Assembly (NCBI GenBank): GCA_964591225.1
Contig: CAZQAO010000030.1
Coordinates: 1-11,781, forward strand
Length of the DNA: 11,781 nucleotides
Direction of reading: 5' to 3'
Source of the DNA: MGBC108787 sp964591225
GTDB taxonomy: Bacteria > Bacillota_I > Bacilli_A > RF39 > UBA660
The notes under the pieces were generated by a model. That model ran no database searches. It saw only the letters and a program-made list of their open reading frames with translations, and was not told the origin of the DNA. Position 1 is the first letter of the stretch, and every line of letters begins with the position of its first letter. This document shows, piece by piece, positions 1 to 6,611 of the stretch. The position numbers and the translations under genes were made by a program.

Positions 1-30
1 GAACTTCTAAAAGATCTAGAAAATGAATAA
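1..30 (+). CDS. C-terminal tail of an unidentified plus-strand protein (partial)
   Basis: Frame 1 on the plus strand reads Glu-Leu-Leu-Lys-Asp-Leu-Glu-Asn-Glu and then a TAA stop at 28-30. Charged, helical residues like these are common at bacterial protein C-termini. Only nine codons are visible, so no family can be named and the frame could be open by chance. If real, this gene converges on the minus-strand genes to its right. No convincing plus-strand terminator with a U-tract follows it. Confidence 0.4.
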   Translation, partial: ELLKDLENE

Positions 31-74
31 AATATAAAAACTATTCTACTTTTTAAGAAAATTAACCCTAAAAT

Positions 75-122
75 AAAAAAGAGTCGACTAAAATATCGAC
101 TAAAATCAATTATTCGAATAAT
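75..122. repeat. 12-bp tandem duplication next to a 14-bp palindrome
   Basis: TCGACTAAAATA (84-95) is followed directly by TCGACTAAAATC (96-107), a tandem repeat of period 12. A perfect palindrome, ATTATTCGAATAAT, follows at 109-122. On the minus strand AGTCGA (101-96) can pair with TCGACT (87-82), and a run of six T follows at 80-75, so a weak secondary terminator for leftward transcripts is possible. The stem is only 6 bp. Alternatively this is simple low-complexity intergenic sequence. Confidence 0.4.
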
Positions 123-150
123 AGAATTTCACAATCCCTTTATTTTAAAT

Positions 151-185
151 AAAAAAAGGAGAGGACACATAACTATATGTCCTCT
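151..185 (-). terminator. Rho-independent terminator of the leftward small RNA (and of DUF975 read-through)
   Basis: On the minus strand an 8-bp stem, AGAGGACA (185-178) with TGTCCTCT (167-160), closes a roughly 10-base loop. The loop can tighten further through AT pairs flanking a C/A mismatch. The stem is followed by CC and a run of seven T (157-151), which is standard intrinsic terminator architecture. Read on the plus strand the U-tract is poor (TTTCAGG), so it should act mainly on leftward transcription. Confidence 0.75.
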
Positions 186-265
186 TTCAGGGGGTTTTGG
201 TTGATTCACCCTCACATAAAATCGTAAGAGTGTTTCGAAAGGTTAGCATGATATCTATCATGCTA
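151..265 (-). ncRNA. Candidate small RNA of about 113 nt, family not recognised (here RNA-A)
   Basis: The stretch has all the parts of an independent small-RNA gene on the minus strand. A consensus promoter lies just upstream. A perfect 11-bp inverted repeat (TTAGCATGATA and TATCATGCTAA, 243-266) begins at the predicted +1, an unstructured-looking middle contains ACCCCCTGAAAG (195-184), and an intrinsic terminator ends near 151. Weak extra pairings are visible: CTTTC (241-237) with GAAAG (188-184), and AGGG (212-209) with CCCT (192-189). No open reading frame with a ribosome binding site is apparent. C-rich accessible stretches are typical of Bacillota regulatory RNAs that bind purine-rich ribosome binding sites, but that role is inferred. 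I do not see the signatures of SRP RNA, tmRNA, 6S RNA or a common riboswitch. The alternative is that this is only the 3' untranslated region of the DUF975 transcript. Confidence 0.6.
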
Positions 266-270
266 ATAAA

Positions 271-299
271 ACTATATAATGAATTTTTTTCTTTGTCAA
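271..299 (-). promoter_or_regulatory. Strong sigma-A-type promoter for RNA-A
   Basis: The minus strand shows a perfect -35 TTGACA (299-294), a 17-base spacer and a -10 TATAGT (276-271, five of six consensus bases). Transcription should start near 264-265, at the base of the first RNA-A hairpin. The -35 lies only 17 bases past the DUF975 stop codon, and the only gene unit to the left is the small RNA with its terminator. Confidence 0.75.
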
Positions 300-316
300 A
301 TAAATTCTTTAAAAAT

Positions 317-949
317 TTACAAATTTTCGCTTTGCTTATCTTCTTTAGCCTTTAACTTTTTTAACTCATCATAATAAAGTACTTCAGAAGTCATATAATA
401 TGGAATAACAAAGACCATAGGAATAATTAATACACAAGAAATAATCCAACCTAAAAAACTCAAATTAAAAATAACATAATCCATTTTATAACCCTTTAAA
501 AGTTCTTTACTTTTACTTAAACATTCCATTGGTGATAAGTCATTATTATCAACATAAACTAAATAAACAAAAGAATAACTAATCGCTGCAATAATACCTG
601 GAATTATAAATAAAAATGACCATAAAAATGATAAAATAAAAGTTAATAAAGATATAGCAACAATTGGTAATACTTTGCCAATATAACTAAAAATAACATC
701 ACGATTATATCTTTTTTTACGAACCATTTTTAATATATAGGCATAAAAACCGACAGATAAAGTCATCGAAAAACAAGATACTACTATAGATAAGACAAGA
801 TTTAAAGTTGATTCAGAATTTGTTAATATTTGTACTGCTAAACTTAATAAAAATGAAATTGCTAATATGATACCATATCCAGCCCAAAAATCTTTTAATT
901 TTTCTTTTACAATATTTTTAGCTTTAGATTTTATCTCTAATCTATTCAT
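317..949 (-). CDS. DUF975 family integral membrane protein
   Basis: This 210-residue protein has several hydrophobic segments, roughly residues 22-42, 49-73, 91-132 and 158-186. A short charged N-terminus precedes them and a lysine-rich tail follows. The pattern of a proline/glycine-containing helix (FIIPGIIAAISYSF, 114-127), an LSPMECLSKSKELLKGYK stretch (138-155), the LGW after helix four (166-168) and a PYY near the end (183-185) is characteristic of DUF975 proteins of Bacillota. Their function is unknown. AGGAGG (961-956) sits six bases upstream of the ATG at 949-947. The gene follows recG after 39 bases with its own promoter candidate and ends just before the RNA-A promoter. The length is typical, so it looks intact. 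Confidence 0.85.
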   Translation of the reverse strand: MNRLEIKSKAKNIVKEKLKDFWAGYGIILAISFLLSLAVQILTNSESTLNLVLSIVVSCFSMTLSVGFYAYILKMVRKKRYNRDVIFSYIGKVLPIVAISLLTFILSFLWSFLFIIPGIIAAISYSFVYLVYVDNNDLSPMECLSKSKELLKGYKMDYVIFNLSFLGWIISCVLIIPMVFVIPYYMTSEVLYYDELKKLKAKEDKQSENL

Positions 950-967
950 AACAATCCTCCTACAAAT

Positions 968-996
968 ATTATATTTTATTCTCTATTTTTAATCAA
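968..996 (-). promoter_or_regulatory. Promoter candidate for the DUF975 gene, embedded in the recG stop region
   Basis: The minus strand reads TTGATT (996-991), a 17-base spacer, then a perfect TATAAT (973-968). The -35 overlaps the last codons and stop of recG. The predicted start, near 961, falls at the beginning of the AGGAGG ribosome binding site, so the leader would be only about 12 bases long. Confidence 0.6.
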
Positions 997-2974
997 GATT
1001 TACAATAGATTTTATAATTTTTTGGTATTTATCTTGTTTTATCTCTTCTGTTTTTAAAAATTGCGCACTATCTTTTTTAGCTTGTAATAATATTTTATAA
1101 TCTCTTCTTAAATCAGCGACTTTAAAAACCATATCCCCACTTTGTTTAGTACCAAAAATATCTCCTCCACTACGCATTAAAAAATCTTGTTCACTAATAT
1201 AAAAGCCATCATTGCTTTGTTCTAGTACTCTTAAGCGATCTACTTCTTTATCACTAATTAAATAGCAGTAAGAATCAAATTCATTTCTTCCGACACGTCC
1301 TCTTAATTGATGGAGGGTGGCTAGTCCATAACATTCAGCATCAAAAATAACAATCATGGTAGCATTTTCCACATCGACACCAACTTCAATTACCGTTGTA
1401 GCAATCAATATTTTAATTTCTCCAGCTTTAAAAGATGCCATTATCTTTTCTTTTTCCCGAGGACTTATTTTACCATGCAAGATAGCTGTAGGAACTTTGC
1501 CTTGAAAAGCTTTATCAAAACTTTTCTTTAAACTGGCCACATCATGGCCTTCTTTTTCTTCTGATTCTTGAATAGATGGTGCTACCACATAAATTTGATG
1601 ACCTTTTTTAATTTCTGCCCAAATACTTTCTAAAACACTTTTTAATTCACTTTCTTTTTTAACAAAAGTTTGAATTTCTTTTCTTCCTTTAGGTTTAGTT
1701 CTTATAATACTGGTTTCCATATCATTATAAATAGTTAAAGCATAAGTTCTAGGAATTGGGGTTGCACTCATATAAATAATATCGGGTAGATGACCTTTAT
1801 TTTGTAAATTACTTCGTTGATTTACTCCAAATCGATGTTGTTCATCCGTAATAACTAATCCTAAATTAGCAAAGGTGACATTTTCACTAATCAAGGAATG
1901 AGTTCCAATTAGAATATCAATTTTAGCATTTTTTAAATCCATTAAAATTCGTTGGCGATCACTAGATTTTAAACTACCCGTTAATAATTCGACTCTTACG
2001 CCATAAGGACTCATAATCTTTTTAATCGTTTCATAATGTTGAATGGCTAAAATTTCTGTCGGAGCCATTAAGGCACTTTGATAACCACTTAATGTATTAG
2101 CATACATGACAATAGTAGCAACAATAGTTTTGCCACTACCTACATCCCCTTCAATTAACCGATTCATTCTTTTGGGACTCTTTAAATCACTAAGGCAATC
2201 AAATACCGCTTTTTTTTGATCAGTAGTCAAAGTAAAAGGAAGATGATTAATAAAATCAGTTACCTTTTCTTCATTAAAACTATGCGCCAAACCAAGCATT
2301 TTTTCATTCTTGGCTTTTAATAAATTAATTTTTAACATAAATAAAAATAATTCTTCATAAATAAATTTTAATTGAGCTTGTTTTAATTGTTTGATGTTTT
2401 TTGGATGATGAATTTCTTTTAAAGCGGATAATTTATCACTAAAATGATATTTTTTATTAAATTGTTCGGGAATTAAATCTAAAATGGGTTCGTGATAATT
2501 TTCTAGAGCTTCTAAAATATAAGTATTCATATTAGCATTTTTTAAACCCTTGATAATATGATAAACTGGTTCTATTTTAGTATTTTTAATCCCTCCTAAT
2601 TTAATATCACTAGCCATAAAACTATTTTTTTGAGCATTATATTTACCAATTAAAGTAACTTCTTTACCAATACTTAAACAGGCATTTAAATAGTTACGAT
2701 TAAAAATAGCTACTTTAATATTAACGTCATCACAAAGAGCTTGAAAAGAGATTCGGGTTAAATTTTTACGTATATAAACCATATTGGGAGCAGTTTCAAT
2801 AACCGCATTAATAGTTACTGTATCACCTTCTTTAACATCTTTTAAATGCAGGGGTTTATAAATATTATAGCGATAAGGATAATAATTAATTAAATCTTCA
2901 ATAGTATATATATTTAACTTATTTAATAAAGATAAAGTTTTAGGTCCCACTTTTTTTAATGCTTGCAATTCCAT
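989..2974 (-). CDS. recG: ATP-dependent DNA helicase RecG
   Basis: RecG is a superfamily 2 branch-migration helicase that remodels stalled replication forks and Holliday junctions. At 661 residues it is slightly shorter than typical (about 680) but has every expected part. The N-terminal wedge/OB-fold region spans about residues 1-230. Walker A GDVGSGKT has its lysine at 282. The DEQHRFG box that distinguishes RecG starts at Asp377 and is followed by SATPIPRTYAL (motif III). The second RecA-like lobe has VIEVGVDV and QLRGRVGR (motifs V and VI). The C-terminal part has the family's EQDFLMRSGGDIFGTKQSG segment. The start is ATG at 2974-2972, with AGGTG five bases upstream and an additional AGGAG further up. 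It is probably transcribed from an extended -10 promoter at 3001. Confidence 0.97.
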   Translation of the reverse strand: MELQALKKVGPKTLSLLNKLNIYTIEDLINYYPYRYNIYKPLHLKDVKEGDTVTINAVIETAPNMVYIRKNLTRISFQALCDDVNIKVAIFNRNYLNACLSIGKEVTLIGKYNAQKNSFMASDIKLGGIKNTKIEPVYHIIKGLKNANMNTYILEALENYHEPILDLIPEQFNKKYHFSDKLSALKEIHHPKNIKQLKQAQLKFIYEELFLFMLKINLLKAKNEKMLGLAHSFNEEKVTDFINHLPFTLTTDQKKAVFDCLSDLKSPKRMNRLIEGDVGSGKTIVATIVMYANTLSGYQSALMAPTEILAIQHYETIKKIMSPYGVRVELLTGSLKSSDRQRILMDLKNAKIDILIGTHSLISENVTFANLGLVITDEQHRFGVNQRSNLQNKGHLPDIIYMSATPIPRTYALTIYNDMETSIIRTKPKGRKEIQTFVKKESELKSVLESIWAEIKKGHQIYVVAPSIQESEEKEGHDVASLKKSFDKAFQGKVPTAILHGKISPREKEKIMASFKAGEIKILIATTVIEVGVDVENATMIVIFDAECYGLATLHQLRGRVGRNEFDSYCYLISDKEVDRLRVLEQSNDGFYISEQDFLMRSGGDIFGTKQSGDMVFKVADLRRDYKILLQAKKDSAQFLKTEEIKQDKYQKIIKSIVNLD

Positions 2975-3000
2975 ATTTACACCTAACTCCTATTAATCAA

Positions 3001-3029
3001 ATTATAGCAAATCTAAGCCCAAATGAATA
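3001..3029 (-). promoter_or_regulatory. Extended -10 promoter candidate for recG
   Basis: The minus strand contains TGCTATAAT (3009-3001), a perfect -10 hexamer with the TG extension. The matching -35 position holds only a weak TATTCA-like hexamer, which is acceptable for an extended -10 promoter. The start would be near 2994, giving a leader of about 20 bases before the recG ATG. Confidence 0.55.
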
Positions 3030-3044
3030 GTTTTTCTAAGGCTA

Positions 3045-3102
3045 TTTTTTTTCTAATTTTTTGCAAAAAAATGTTGACAAAAATAACCTAATCAATTAGT
3101 AT
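3045..3102 (+). promoter_or_regulatory. Promoter with AT-rich upstream element for the rightward small RNA (RNA-B)
   Basis: The plus strand has a perfect -35 TTGACA (3074-3079), a 17-base spacer and a -10 TAGTAT (3097-3102, four of six consensus bases including the key T-A...A-T positions). Upstream lie long T- and A-tracts, including a TTTTTTGCAAAAAA palindrome (3057-3070), which resemble an UP element. The start would be about 3109. No plus-strand protein gene lies downstream, so the promoter must serve a non-coding transcript. Confidence 0.65.
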
Positions 3103-3108
3103 ATATAT

Positions 3109-3244
3109 CACCAATTCACTTAATGCGAATTGGTGCTAGTATCACACTAGTCAACCCCTTTTTATTCTTTTAGAAGCTGTCTTCAGGGGGCAGCTTCCAT
3201 TGTGGAATCTAAAAAAGTACGAGATAATTATTTCGTACTTTTTT
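3109..3244 (+). ncRNA. Candidate structured small RNA of about 135 nt, family not recognised (here RNA-B)
   Basis: From the predicted +1 the plus strand shows a series of perfect hairpins: CACCAATTC/GAATTGGTG (3109-3117 with 3127-3135) and CTAGT/ACTAG (3136-3140 with 3146-3150). A single-stranded ACCCCTTTTT stretch follows, then GAAGCTG/CAGCTTC (3173-3179 with 3191-3197). The loop of this third hairpin contains CTTCAGGGGG. An intrinsic terminator ends the unit at 3244. CCCCT (3155-3159) can pair with AGGGG in that loop (3185-3189), making an H-type pseudoknot. A competing hairpin, TTCCA/TGGAA (3195-3199 with 3203-3207), shares bases with the third stem. No reading frame with a ribosome binding site is apparent. 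The exposed CCCC motif resembles those of Bacillota trans-acting RNAs, but the function is unknown. Confidence 0.6.
3211..3244. terminator. Bidirectional terminator shared by nifJ and RNA-B
   Basis: AAAAAAGTACGA (3211-3222) and TCGTACTTTTTT (3233-3244) form a perfect 12-bp inverted repeat around a 10-base loop, and the loop can extend the stem by further AT pairs. Both strands place a T-run at the 3' side of the GTACGA stem, so it can stop leftward nifJ transcripts and rightward RNA-B transcripts. The nifJ stop codon (3230-3228) lies in the loop. Confidence 0.85.
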
Positions 3245-6200
3245 CTTTATAAAATTGATATCTTTTTTGAGCGTTTTCTTTACTTTTTAAAAATAACTCT
3301 TCAGCTAACTCAGGATTCTTTATTTTTAAAGAATGATAGCGGATTTCGTGGTCTAAAAAGTCGTAATAAAGATCAAAATTAGGTTCTTTACTATCTAAAT
3401 ATAACTTGTCAGTACAAGAATTATAACGCATGAGAAGAGTATAACCAGATTTAACTGCTAAGTCTTGTTCTTTTAAACTACAAGCAAGTCCGCCTTGGAT
3501 ACCATGTTCAACGCAAGTGGAATAAGCAATTACTAAAGCTGGTCCATCATGTTCTTGAGCTTCTAATAAAACTTGGCGTGTGTGATCTAAATTAGCCCCC
3601 AAAGAAATACTAGCAACGTAACAATTAGGATAAGACATGGCCATCCGGAATAAATCTTTTTTAAATGTTTTTTTACCATCGCTTGCAAACTCCGCTACTT
3701 GGCCCATATGACTAGCCTTAGAACTTTGACCACCCGTATTGGAATATACTTCACTATCTAAAACTAAAATTTTAATTGGATAACCACTAGCTAGGACATG
3801 ATCAATACCGCCAAAACCAATATCGTAAGCCCAACCATCGCCCCCAACTGCCCAGATACTTACTGCTGGTACATAAGCTATTAAATCTTTTAAATCCTTA
3901 GGAATTTCTAAAGTTAAAAATTCTTCTTGCAATTGTTTGGTAATTGCATAATCATTTTGATTATCGAGCCAAAGTTTAAATTTTTCTTGAACCTCGGTGG
4001 TAACTGATGCCATTGATTTTGTTAAAATCGTCGCTATTTGTTCTCGTTTTTGCGTAATGGATAAATACATACCCAAAGCAAATTCAGCATTATCTTCAAA
4101 TAAAGAATTTGCCCACGGAATAGAATACGGAGTATTAGGGACACTGCCCCCATAAATAGAAGAACAGCCTGTAGCATTAGCAATAATTAATTTGGGACCA
4201 ACAATTTGGGTTAATATTTTTAAATAAGCAGCTTCCCCACAACCAGCACAAGCTCCTGAAAATTCAAAATGGGGTTTAACTAAACTTAAATCTTTGATAG
4301 TTTTAGTTTCCGAGTAGTCATTATCTTTAGCAAAATACTCATTACTTAGCTTTTGTTTTTCTTCGTCATATTCGCCCCACGTAAGAGCTTTATGCCCCTT
4401 TAAACCAGGACATATATCGATACAAAGACCACATCCCGTACAATCGGCTTCACTAATACTAACCAGATAATAACTTTTATCACCAGGCATTTTTACACCT
4501 AAGGCTTCTTGATCAGTTTTAAAAGCTCTTATAACTGCATGGGGACATACAAAACTACAACGACCACACTCTATACACTTATCCGGAAGCCATTTTACCA
4601 CCCGATGGGCGATATTTCTTTTTTCATTCCGAGAAAAAGATACTGGAAAACTACCCTCTTTTAAATCTAATAGTTCGCTAACTTTTAAATCATTACCTTG
4701 CCGATACTCAATTTTTTCTAACACAGTTGTCGGTATTTTCTTAGTATAACCAGATGGCGACAAATGAACGGGGAATATTTGTAGATAAGCATCTTGAATA
4801 GCTTTCTTATTATTTAAAACAATCTCTTTTCCTTTATTCTTAAATTGGTAATCAATATTTTCTTCGACATAAGTAACTGCCTTTTTAATTTTTAGCAGTC
4901 TTAATAAAACCACTTCCATAATCTTATTAATTTTACCTTGTAAGTGATATTCAAAAGCTATTTTATCCGCAGGAATACCTAAAACCGTAATCTTATTTTC
5001 TAAAAGATACTTTTTATCTGCAGCACTTATTTTTTGATCTAAAACTTTTTCATCCGGGGTATTAACTAGTAATATACCTTGAGGTTTTACTTTGCTAACT
5101 ATATCATATTTCGTAAAATATTCATCTTTGGTAACGACCACAATATCGGCTTTCGTAATCGTATAGGGAGCATGAAAATTATGATTTTTAATTCGCAGAT
5201 GACTTACAGTTACCCCACCACTTTTTTTAGAATCATATTCAAAGTAACCATCAACATCTTTAGCTAATTTTTGGGCGACAATCTTTAATAAATCTTTGCT
5301 CGCACTAACCATTCCATCACTACCAAAGCCATAGATAAGAATTTCTTGAGCTTCGATAGGTACTTCATAAGCATATTTTGTTAAACTTAAATTGGTAACA
5401 TCATCGTCAATTCCAATTGTAAAATTGTTTTGTAAATTAGTTTCCAGCATCTTGTAAACACTGTAAATATCTGCTGGAGTAGTATTCTTACTAGATAAGC
5501 CATAACGGCCACCTACGATTGCGATATCTTTTTCTTTTAAGGCAGCGACGACATCTAAATAAAGAGGTTCTCCCATACCACCCGCTTCTTTAGCTCGATC
5601 TAAAACAGCAATTCTTCGGACAGTTTTGGGTAAGACTTTAAGTAAATATTGCCTACTAAATGGCCGATATAAATGAACTGCTATAACCCCAAATTTACTA
5701 CCCTTTTTATTTTCTTGTTCCACTACTAATTTAATTGTATCGATAACACTACCCATGGCAATAATAATATATTCTGCATCCCTAGCCCCATAATAATTAA
5801 ATGGTTGACAATCAGTTTTCGTAATTTGATTTACCTTCATCATATATTGATTTACAATATCGGGTATGGCATTATATAAACTATTACGAGCTTCTACTGA
5901 TTGAAAATATATATCTTCGTTCTCCGCTAAGCCTTTTTGAATTTGGGCATTGACATGTAAGGTTTTGTTTTTAAATTCATTAATCTTTTCATAATCCACT
6001 AATTTTAAAAATTCGGTATCAGATATATCTTCCAAAGTATCTAATTCATGGCTGGTTCTAAAACCATCAAAAAAATGGACAAAAGGTAGAGTTCCGGTAA
6101 TTGCTGCTAAATGAGCCACAACAGCATTAGTTCTTACTTCACTAGCATTATTACTAGCTAAAACGCAAAATCCGGTATCTCTAATAGCATAAATATCACT

Positions 6201-6572
6201 ATGATCACCAAAAATAGATAAAGCATGAGTGGCAATAGTTCGAGAGGCAACATGAATGACTCCTGGCAAAGCTTCTCCGGCTATCTTATACATATTAGGT
6301 ATCATTAATAATAAGCCTTGACTCGAAGTAAAGGTGGTGGCTAAAGATCCGGTAATTAACGCCCCATGCATTGCTCCTGCTACTCCCGCTTCACTTTGCA
6401 TTTGAACTAATTTTACTTTTTGATTAAATAAATTTAACTTATCAGTATGATTTAAATAATCGATATTCGAAGCCATAGGACTAGAAGGGGTAATGGGATA
6501 AATAGCTACTACTTCACTAAAAAGATAAGCTATATCCGAACAAATTTTATTGGCATCAACAACTAACTTCAT
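3228..6572 (-). CDS. nifJ: Pyruvate:ferredoxin (flavodoxin) oxidoreductase, single-chain
   Basis: This enzyme oxidises pyruvate and CoA to acetyl-CoA and CO2 and reduces ferredoxin or flavodoxin; it is cytoplasmic and typical of anaerobes. All domains are present. The N-terminal domain has YPITPSSP (25-32) and the pyruvate-binding arginine at 111. Domain II follows, then the gamma domain with GFGSDG (415-420) and an EKR-type linker. The ferredoxin domain has two CxxCxxCxxxC sets, starting at Cys666 and Cys711. The thiamine-pyrophosphate domain carries Cys775, Cys778, Cys803 and Cys1020 for the proximal cluster. GDGWAYDIGFGG has its metal-site Asp at 912, and SNTGGQ has Asn945. At 1114 residues it is somewhat shorter than the usual 1170-1200, partly through a trimmed N-terminus. 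Near the N-terminus it reads DAN (6-8) where DGN is usual. GAGGAG (6585-6580) precedes the ATG by seven bases. Confidence 0.97.
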   Translation of the reverse strand: MKLVVDANKICSDIAYLFSEVVAIYPITPSSPMASNIDYLNHTDKLNLFNQKVKLVQMQSEAGVAGAMHGALITGSLATTFTSSQGLLLMIPNMYKIAGEALPGVIHVASRTIATHALSIFGDHSDIYAIRDTGFCVLASNNASEVRTNAVVAHLAAITGTLPFVHFFDGFRTSHELDTLEDISDTEFLKLVDYEKINEFKNKTLHVNAQIQKGLAENEDIYFQSVEARNSLYNAIPDIVNQYMMKVNQITKTDCQPFNYYGARDAEYIIIAMGSVIDTIKLVVEQENKKGSKFGVIAVHLYRPFSRQYLLKVLPKTVRRIAVLDRAKEAGGMGEPLYLDVVAALKEKDIAIVGGRYGLSSKNTTPADIYSVYKMLETNLQNNFTIGIDDDVTNLSLTKYAYEVPIEAQEILIYGFGSDGMVSASKDLLKIVAQKLAKDVDGYFEYDSKKSGGVTVSHLRIKNHNFHAPYTITKADIVVVTKDEYFTKYDIVSKVKPQGILLVNTPDEKVLDQKISAADKKYLLENKITVLGIPADKIAFEYHLQGKINKIMEVVLLRLLKIKKAVTYVEENIDYQFKNKGKEIVLNNKKAIQDAYLQIFPVHLSPSGYTKKIPTTVLEKIEYRQGNDLKVSELLDLKEGSFPVSFSRNEKRNIAHRVVKWLPDKCIECGRCSFVCPHAVIRAFKTDQEALGVKMPGDKSYYLVSISEADCTGCGLCIDICPGLKGHKALTWGEYDEEKQKLSNEYFAKDNDYSETKTIKDLSLVKPHFEFSGACAGCGEAAYLKILTQIVGPKLIIANATGCSSIYGGSVPNTPYSIPWANSLFEDNAEFALGMYLSITQKREQIATILTKSMASVTTEVQEKFKLWLDNQNDYAITKQLQEEFLTLEIPKDLKDLIAYVPAVSIWAVGGDGWAYDIGFGGIDHVLASGYPIKILVLDSEVYSNTGGQSSKASHMGQVAEFASDGKKTFKKDLFRMAMSYPNCYVASISLGANLDHTRQVLLEAQEHDGPALVIAYSTCVEHGIQGGLACSLKEQDLAVKSGYTLLMRYNSCTDKLYLDSKEPNFDLYYDFLDHEIRYHSLKIKNPELAEELFLKSKENAQKRYQFYKEKSTK

Positions 6573-6591
6573 GGTACCACTCCTCTTTTTT

Positions 6592-6600
6592 AGTATAACA
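6592..6600 (-). promoter_or_regulatory. Extended -10 promoter candidate for nifJ
   Basis: The minus strand reads TGTTATACT (6600-6592): the TG extension and a -10 hexamer one base off consensus. I see no good -35. Transcription would start near 6585, at the ribosome binding site, giving a very short leader. There is no terminator between the glycan operon and nifJ, so read-through from upstream could also supply nifJ mRNA. Confidence 0.45.
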
Positions 6601-6611
6601 CGTCATATAAA

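Noticed and set aside
84..122. CRISPR array or phage attachment site at the 12-bp tandem repeat
   Set aside because: There are only two directly abutting copies with no spacers, no cas genes and no integrase or tRNA nearby.
151..300. Riboswitch, T-box, tmRNA, SRP RNA or hammerhead-type ribozyme in the left gap
   Set aside because: I looked for the T-box GGTGG box, the SRP GGAAGGAAGC-type core, the CTGATGA/GAAA ribozyme core and common aptamer cores, and none is present. No gene follows in the right orientation for a cis-riboswitch.
3109..3210. Reading the 3109-3210 hairpins as a leader element of recG on the minus strand
   Set aside because: recG has its own extended -10 promoter closer to the gene. 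The minus strand here has TTGACT but no -10 at proper spacing, whereas the plus strand has a TTGACA promoter and a fitting terminator.
3200..3382. 60-codon plus-strand open frame beginning in the recG/nifJ gap
   Set aside because: It has no ribosome binding site, runs through the terminator hairpin and is antisense to the well-supported nifJ 3' end.
5079..5267. 62-codon plus-strand open frame inside nifJ
   Set aside because: It is a shadow on the opposite strand of an intact conserved gene, with no promoter or ribosome binding site.
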